The notes beneath the pieces are model-generated. The model saw nothing but the letters and a program-made list of their open reading frames with translations. It made no database searches and was not told the DNA's origin. The position numbers and the translations under genes are program-made. 5,729 nucleotides of DNA. It comes from Sulfurimonadaceae bacterium (lineage in GTDB: Bacteria; Campylobacterota; Campylobacteria; Campylobacterales; Sulfurimonadaceae). This document shows positions 5,503-5,729 of the stretch, one piece after another. Every line of letters begins with the position of its first letter. Positions within the stretch are counted from its first letter, which is position 1. The stretch lies in the NCBI GenBank assembly GCA_030610325.1, contig JAUWRZ010000158.1, forward strand, positions 1 through 5,729. Direction: 5' to 3'.

Positions 5503-5729
5503 CCCAACACCCCTATGGTCACTGTCGTGACAAAGGCGATCAAAAGGGCAAAGAGAAGAGCCAGCAGGTTTCGGATGATGGTAAAACGGCTGCCAAAAAG
5601 GCTCCACTCCAACGGCAGCTGGACAAGTCCCAGTGTCACCCAGGCCAGGATAAATGCCGTGATGGCATAGTAGGAGACCCCCTCCTTAAGTAGTTCACCG
5701 CCGATGATATAACTCAAAAAAGGCTGTCC
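5499..5729 (-). CDS. YraQ/COG0701-like permease, first half-size subunit (N-terminus off the window)
   Basis: The frame is open through the right edge, leaving the last 76 residues, which begin GQPFLSYIIGGELLKEG. A TTG at 5717 could be read as a start, but the frame continues above it and the residues there fit the middle of the family, so I treat the gene as cut by the window. The repeat signature is YYAITAFILAWVTLGLVQLPLE, read across fragment residues 21-42, then SLFGSRFTIIRNLLA. This parallels the HGSTYVWYP...FLYARAIKLPWLP block of the second subunit. The final helix (LLALLFALLIAFVTTVTIGV) ends four residues before the TGA. The stop overlaps the ATG of the next permease gene, so the two subunits are translationally coupled. 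A fused COG0701 protein would carry both parts in one chain. Confidence 0.75.
   Translation of the reverse strand, partial: GQPFLSYIIGGELLKEGVSYYAITAFILAWVTLGLVQLPLEWSLFGSRFTIIRNLLALLFALLIAFVTTVTIGVLG

Overview
The window is a chromosome-type stretch from a bacterium, most probably a member of the Campylobacterota (Sulfurovum/Sulfurimonas-like). This rests on protein style: a short Leu-rich signal peptide ending in LFA-Q, a class-I-like PPK2, and a half-length, tyrosine/tryptophan-rich YraQ-type permease. It also rests on very compact gene packing. The taxonomic call is an inference and could be wrong at genus level. I see no mobile element, CRISPR array, tRNA, rRNA or integration site.

The left part (1-2239) is read on the + strand. 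It holds the C-terminal end of a NicO/RcnA-type nickel-cobalt transporter and then, after a 55-bp gap with a strong Shine-Dalgarno sequence, a full-length DUF255 (YyaL/SSP411) protein. That protein has a thioredoxin-like N-terminal domain, a CHWC motif and a predicted signal peptide. A 98-bp convergent spacer (2240-2337) follows and contains two perfect-stem hairpins.

Everything to the right (2338-5729) is read on the - strand. In transcription order it is: a half-size permease cut by the window edge, a second half-size permease overlapping it by 4 bp (ATGA), a COG1237-type metallo-beta-lactamase-fold protein overlapping by 17 bp, a candidate 30-residue one-helix membrane peptide, a NifX/MTH1175-like protein (COG1433), a TsaA/TrmO-like protein, and, after 78 bp, a polyphosphate kinase 2. 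The first six are packed with overlaps or gaps of 8 bp or less, so they are very likely one operon. ppk2 may be its last gene or have its own promoter.

None of the domain families in the operon is new, but the combination has no function I can name: a two-subunit YraQ-like permease, a COG1237 hydrolase-fold protein, a protein of the family that carries Fe-Mo or Mo-Cu clusters, and an SAM-dependent TrmO-like protein. A metal, metalloid or metal-sulfur-cluster handling pathway is the best inference. The least-described element is the small open reading frame that fills the only apparent gap in the operon (4150-4242).
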